A stretch of DNA of 64,000 nucleotides from Parafrankia discariae (GTDB lineage Bacteria > Actinomycetota > Actinomycetes > Frankiales > Frankiaceae): the NCBI RefSeq assembly GCF_000373365.1, contig NZ_KB891126.1, forward strand, positions 106 to 64,105, read 5' to 3'. Within the stretch, counting starts at the first letter, position 1; each line of letters begins with the position of its first letter. Made by a program: the position numbers and the translations under genes. The notes under the pieces are model-generated. The model did not search any database. It had not been told where the DNA came from and saw nothing but the letters and a program-made list of their open reading frames with translations. Of the stretch, positions 60,391 to 64,000 are shown piece after piece.

Positions 60391-61383
60391 GCATCCTCCG
60401 GCGCTGAGACGGGACCCCGGGCTCGGGGGTCCGGCGGGCTGGCGGCGCCATTGCTGGGGAGTGGTGCCGTAGGCGGCTCGGAAACGGCGGGTGAAGTGGG
60501 AGGGGTCGGCGAAGCCGTTGGCCCGGGCGATGGCGGCGATGCTGCGGCCGCGGGCGTCCCGGGCCACGAGCTGGGAGCGGGCGCGTTCCAGCCGGTTGCG
60601 CACGATCCACTGTTCCAGGCTGAACTCCGCCTCCCGGCACAGCCGGTAGAGGTGACGCACGGAGATCCCGACCGCGGCCGCGACGCCGTCCGCGTTCAGA
60701 CCGGGATCGGCCAGGTGGGTCAGGACGTGGTGCCGCACCCGGGCCAGCGTGATCTCCGCCGGTGTTCCCGGGGCCCCGTCGGGGCCGCGGGCCGCGCTCA
60801 CCAGTAGCGCCCGGACGAGCTCGACGGTCGCGGTGCCGATGCCCGCGGCGGACTCGTCCCGCTCGAGGGCCGGGGCGTCGCGGGCCAGCGCGGCGAGATG
60901 GTCGGCGACCAGCGGGTAGAGCGGGCTGCGCGCGAGGTTCGGGGCGCCGCGCCGGACGACCTCGCCCGGCAGGCCGAGCGAGGCGAGCGGTACCTGCAGG
61001 CCCTGGCCGCATCCGCCCTCGGCGTTGGCGTACTCGAACGCGGAACTCAGATCGGTGCAGTACAGCTCGCCGGCGCCCAGCTCGCGGCGGACCCCGAACT
61101 GCTCCTGGACGGCGCGCCCGTGCCGGCGCTGCGCGAAGGACAGCACCGGGGGAGCACTGTCCCGGCGCACGTGCCGGTCGGTACGGATCATGTGCTGGCC
61201 GGCGTTGACGGTCGTGCGGATCAGGGCGACCTCGCCGAAGCTCCACGACTCGATCCGGCCCCGGATGTCGTGCCGCGCGTGCACGCTGAACCGACTGGGG
61301 ACGGTGAGCGCCACGATGGCGTCCCGGGCGACCTCGGCCCGCCGCGGCGCCGGCAGATGGTCGAGATCCAGAACCGTCCCCAC
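60376..61383 (-). CDS. AraC-family transcriptional regulator
   Basis: This 335-residue regulator has an N-terminal AraC ligand-binding-like domain (RDAIVALTVPSRFSVHARHD) and a C-terminal double helix-turn-helix (about 225-320; AAAVGISVRHLYRLCREAEF, IAAIARANGFADPSHFTRRF). The GTG at 61383 follows GGAGGAG. It is divergent from the two-gene hydrolase operon and probably activates it. Confidence 0.92.
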   Translation of the reverse strand: MGTVLDLDHLPAPRRAEVARDAIVALTVPSRFSVHARHDIRGRIESWSFGEVALIRTTVNAGQHMIRTDRHVRRDSAPPVLSFAQRRHGRAVQEQFGVRRELGAGELYCTDLSSAFEYANAEGGCGQGLQVPLASLGLPGEVVRRGAPNLARSPLYPLVADHLAALARDAPALERDESAAGIGTATVELVRALLVSAARGPDGAPGTPAEITLARVRHHVLTHLADPGLNADGVAAAVGISVRHLYRLCREAEFSLEQWIVRNRLERARSQLVARDARGRSIAAIARANGFADPSHFTRRFRAAYGTTPQQWRRQPAGPPSPGSRLSAGGCAVGE

Positions 61384-61631
61384 CGGTGCTCCTCCCGTCC
61401 CGCTTCTTTCTGCCCGGCCGGCGCGGGGTGGCGGCGGACCGGCCATGAGCCCCGCCGAACGGTCCGATCAGTCGTCCCAAGGCTCGCGGATGTGGCACGG
61501 AGAGTCCAGAACCGTGCGCGCAGAGACCAGCGGAATCCACCCGATCCGCCTAGCGTGGAAGTGAGAGGACGCCTGCTGACGACCGGCGCCGGGGTCGACT
61601 CGCACGACCCGGGCCGCCGAGAGGAGACATC

Positions 61632-62471
61632 GTGGCGACCGTGACGACGCTGGACGGCACCGAGATCTACTACAAGGACTGGGGCGAGGGCCGGCCCGTG
61701 CTCCTCAGCCACGGCTGGCCGCTGCAGGCGGACAGCTGGGAGGCCCAGATGCTCTTCCTGGCCTCGAACGGGTACCGCGTCGTCGCGCACGACCGCCGCG
61801 GGCACGGGCGGTCGTCCCAGCCGTGGAACGGCAACGACATGAACACCTACGCCGACGACCTCGCCGCCCTGATCAGCCACCTGGACCTGCGCGAGGTGAC
61901 TCTGGTCGGGTTCTCGACGGGCGGCGGTGAGGTCGCCCGCTACGTCGGCCGGCACGGCACGGACCGGGTCGCGCAGATCGTGCTGGTCTCCTCCGTGCCG
62001 CCGTTCATGCTGAAGACCGACGACAATCCCGGCGGCGTTCCGATCGAGGTTTTCGACGGCCTGCGGGCCGCCTCGCTCGCCGACCGCTCGCAGGCCTACC
62101 GGGATCTCGCCGACGGGCCGTTCTTCGGCGCCAACCGCCCCGGGCAGGAACGCTCCCAGGGCATCCGTGACTCGTTCTGGCTGCAGGGGATGCAGACCGG
62201 CGCGCGCAACGCCTACGAATGCATCGCCGCGTTCTCGGCCACCGACTTCCGGCCCGATCTCGCCGCGTTCGACGTGCCGACGCTGGTGATCCACGGGGAC
62301 GACGACCAGGTGGTCCCGATCGAGGTCGGCGGCAGGCGTTCGGTGGAACTGGTCAAGGGCGCCGAGCTGACGGTGTACGAAGGTGCTCCGCACGGCCTCA
62401 CCGAAACGCACAAGGACCGGCTGAACGCCGACCTGCTCGCTTTTCTCGCCACCCATCCCGCCTCCGTCTGA
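61632..62471 (+). CDS. Alpha/beta hydrolase (haloperoxidase/arylesterase-like)
   Basis: This 279-residue hydrolase has nucleophile S95 in GFSTGG, Asp in [11 protein letters not shown] (near 215-225) and His in [20 protein letters not shown] and [13 protein letters not shown] match the cofactor-free non-haem chloroperoxidase family, enzymes that also hydrolyse esters. The GTG at 61632 has GAGGAG upstream. It starts a two-gene unit divergent from the AraC gene. The substrate is unknown. Confidence 0.9.
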   Translation: MATVTTLDGTEIYYKDWGEGRPVLLSHGWPLQADSWEAQMLFLASNGYRVVAHDRRGHGRSSQPWNGNDMNTYADDLAALISHLDLREVTLVGFSTGGGEVARYVGRHGTDRVAQIVLVSSVPPFMLKTDDNPGGVPIEVFDGLRAASLADRSQAYRDLADGPFFGANRPGQERSQGIRDSFWLQGMQTGARNAYECIAAFSATDFRPDLAAFDVPTLVIHGDDDQVVPIEVGGRRSVELVKGAELTVYEGAPHGLTETHKDRLNADLLAFLATHPASV

Positions 62472-62487
62472 CCGACAAGGAGACACG

Positions 62488-63345
62488 TTGAGCATCGACA
62501 GCGGCTCGGCCGGCCCCGCCGGCCCCGGCGAACCCGACACGATCGTCCTGGTGCACGGCCTGTGGATGACTCCACGCAGCTGGGAGGGCTGGGTCAGCCG
62601 GTTCGAGGAGAAGGGGTACCGGGTCATCGCGCCGGCCTACCCCGGTTTCGAGGTGGAGGTCGAGGCACTGCGGGCGGACCCGCAGGTCATCGCGGACCTC
62701 ACCGTCCCGGCCACCGTCGACCATCTGGCCGCGGTGATCGAGGGCCTCGACTCCCCGCCGATCATCATCGGACACTCGTTCGGGGGCACTCTCACCCAGC
62801 TGCTGCTCGCTCGCGGGCTGGGCGCCGCGGGGGTCGTCGTCGACTCGGCGCCGACCGAGGGAGTGCACGTCAACCCGCTGTCCCAGGTGAAGTCGCTGTT
62901 CCCGATCCTGAAGAATCCCGGGAACTTCCACAAGGCGGTCGGGTTCACCCCGGAGGAGTTCCACTACGCCTTCGCCAACACCCTCAGCCGGGAGGATTCC
63001 GACAAGGTCCACGAGCGTTACCACATCCCGGCTCCGGGGAACTGGGTGTGGGTCTACGGCCTGATCGCCAACTTCAAACCGGGACACCAGGAGACCTGGG
63101 TCGACTACGACCGCGACGACCGGGCACCGCTGCTGTTCATCGGCGGCGGGTCGGACCACATCATGCCGCCGTCGGTGAACAGGTCGAACGCGAAGAAGTA
63201 CCACAACTCCGCCGCACTGACCGAGTACTTCGAGTTCGAGGGCCGGTCGCACTGGACCTGCGCCGAGCCCGGCTGGGAGGCCGTCGCCGACCACGCGCTG
63301 CAGTGGGCCCTGAAGCACGCCGGCCAGCGCCCGGCCACCGGCTGA
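62488..63345 (+). CDS. Alpha/beta hydrolase
   Basis: This 285-residue hydrolase has the nucleophile S97 in GHSFGG and the oxyanion stretch LVHGLWMTPRSW near residue 22. The catalytic His fits FEGRSHWTCAE near 258. The TTG at 62488 has AAGGAG seven bases upstream and starts 16 bp after the stop of the first hydrolase, so both are one transcript. Two similar hydrolases with one AraC regulator suggest successive ester- or lactone-cleavage steps; this is an inference. Confidence 0.87.
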   Translation: MSIDSGSAGPAGPGEPDTIVLVHGLWMTPRSWEGWVSRFEEKGYRVIAPAYPGFEVEVEALRADPQVIADLTVPATVDHLAAVIEGLDSPPIIIGHSFGGTLTQLLLARGLGAAGVVVDSAPTEGVHVNPLSQVKSLFPILKNPGNFHKAVGFTPEEFHYAFANTLSREDSDKVHERYHIPAPGNWVWVYGLIANFKPGHQETWVDYDRDDRAPLLFIGGGSDHIMPPSVNRSNAKKYHNSAALTEYFEFEGRSHWTCAEPGWEAVADHALQWALKHAGQRPATG

Positions 63346-63396
63346 CCCCGCCCGTCCCACTTCACCCGCTGATACCGGGGTGACCTTCGGTCGCCC

Positions 63397-63451
63397 TCCG
63401 GGCGCGCCGGCGCCGCGACCTGCGTGCGGTAGCGGCGCCGGCGCGCCCGGA
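63397..63451. terminator. Very strong hairpin between convergent genes
   Basis: A perfect 20-bp stem pairs 63397-63416 with 63432-63451, around a 15-base loop. The arms are almost only G and C. It lies between the stops of the second hydrolase (63345) and the TIGR03084-like gene (63459), and can act in both directions. Confidence 0.75.
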
Positions 63452-63458
63452 CGTCAAC

Positions 63459-64000
63459 TCAGGACGCGTAGTTCCGCAGGACTCGCAGTGCCAGTTCGGC
63501 GTGCGGCCCGCGGGCGACCAGGCCGGAGGCGGCCGGGTCCAGCCGGCCTGCCCCGACCCGGCAGAACGCGCCCGCGGAGCCCGTGACGGTCGAGGCGGCC
63601 GCGGGGGGTCCGTACCGCCAGGCCGAGCCGTCCGGCGCGGTCAGCTCGCAGTACACCTCGTGCGGTTCCGCGCCGGCGATGATGAAGGAGTAGGGAAGCG
63701 TGCGGTGCCCCAGCCACGCGATGTGGCGCAGCCGGGCGGTGTCGGGAAAGTCGATCCCGAACGGGCTGGTGATGTCGAGCCCGTGCGCCCAGTGCTCCGC
63801 GATCCGGGTGACCGCAAGCGTCGCCGGCCGCAGTGGTGCCGCCACCCAGCGGAGCTGGCTGCCCGGATCGGCTCGCCGCAGCGCGGCGAGCGCGGCGTGC
63901 CGCGCGGTGCGCCAGCGTTCGAAGACGGCGCTGGGCGCGGCGCGCTCCCGGCGCACCCAGACATCCATGAGGTCGTCCACGGTGGACGTGCCGCCGTCCG
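63459..64000 (-). CDS. TIGR03084-like (DinB/MDMPI-type) protein, 5' end beyond window
   Basis: About 180 residues are visible. The pattern (STVDDLMDVWVRRERAA, WVAAPLRPATLAVTRIAEHW, AHGLDI) fits the actinobacterial TIGR03084 family, related to mycothiol-dependent maleylpyruvate isomerase. The H in EHWAHGLDI is a probable metal ligand. The C-terminal domain ends ALRVLRNYAS. The N-terminal metal-binding helices lie beyond the right edge. Function not assigned. Confidence 0.75.
   Translation of the reverse strand, partial: DGGTSTVDDLMDVWVRRERAAPSAVFERWRTARHAALAALRRADPGSQLRWVAAPLRPATLAVTRIAEHWAHGLDITSPFGIDFPDTARLRHIAWLGHRTLPYSFIIAGAEPHEVYCELTAPDGSAWRYGPPAAASTVTGSAGAFCRVGAGRLDPAASGLVARGPHAELALRVLRNYAS

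Overview
The window is a 64-kb stretch of very GC-rich DNA (roughly 70% or more by eye) from an actinobacterium. GTG and TTG starts are frequent, some transcripts look leaderless, and the gene families are typical of filamentous actinomycetes: SARP/BTAD regulators, SigE-type ECF factors, WS/DGAT acyltransferases, CaiB-type CoA transferases, TIGR03084 proteins and DUF6461. The style suits Frankia or a relative, but the genus is an inference. Both ends cut through genes.

Layout. 1-6.7 kb: an amidohydrolase (cut off at the edge), a divergent GntR regulator, and a DHA2 drug exporter divergent from a large SARP-ATPase regulator. 6.7-13.1 kb: a stress locus, with hsp20 plus a thioredoxin-reductase-like flavoprotein divergent from dnaK-grpE-cbpA-cbpM. 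13.1-15.5 kb: a DHA2 exporter with its TetR repressor and two matched operators. 16-20.2 kb: an atypical MMPL protein, an FMN reductase behind an HxlR-like operator, and a Nudix gene split by an IS200/IS605 TnpB remnant. 20.6-29.0 kb: a two-gene unit encoding a 2012-residue P-loop ATPase and a beta-CASP metallo-beta-lactamase nuclease. This is the best candidate for an undescribed system. 29.0-34.4 kb: a frameshifted DUF6461 gene, endonuclease V, a membrane protein, an unknown protein and a pentapeptide-repeat protein. 34.6-40.9 kb: a short-chain dehydrogenase, an HSL-type esterase, and a second SARP-ATPase regulator divergent from a quinone-oxidoreductase-like gene. 41-42.8 kb: an XRE/ImmA plus PIN toxin-antitoxin-like pair with a clear operator. 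44-49.5 kb: a double-hotdog thioesterase, then the branched-chain 2-oxoacid dehydrogenase genes (E1alpha, E1beta, E2) followed by prephenate dehydratase. 50.3-58.2 kb: a phosphotransferase and an AMACR-type racemase with near-identical leaderless promoters, a SigE-type sigma operon, and a double CaiB protein. 58.7-64 kb: a WS/DGAT acyltransferase, an AraC regulator divergent from two alpha/beta hydrolases, and a TIGR03084-type protein cut by the window edge.

How the genes fit together. Many genes suggest CoA-linked lipid or branched-chain metabolism: the bkd genes, racemase, CaiB protein, thioesterase, WS/DGAT protein and phosphotransferase. Several local circuits can be read from the DNA: TetR with two operators 42 bp apart, the XRE palindrome over its own -35 box, and the twin leaderless promoters. 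Convergent gene ends often carry strong hairpins. All assignments are from reading the sequence and translations; no database search was run.
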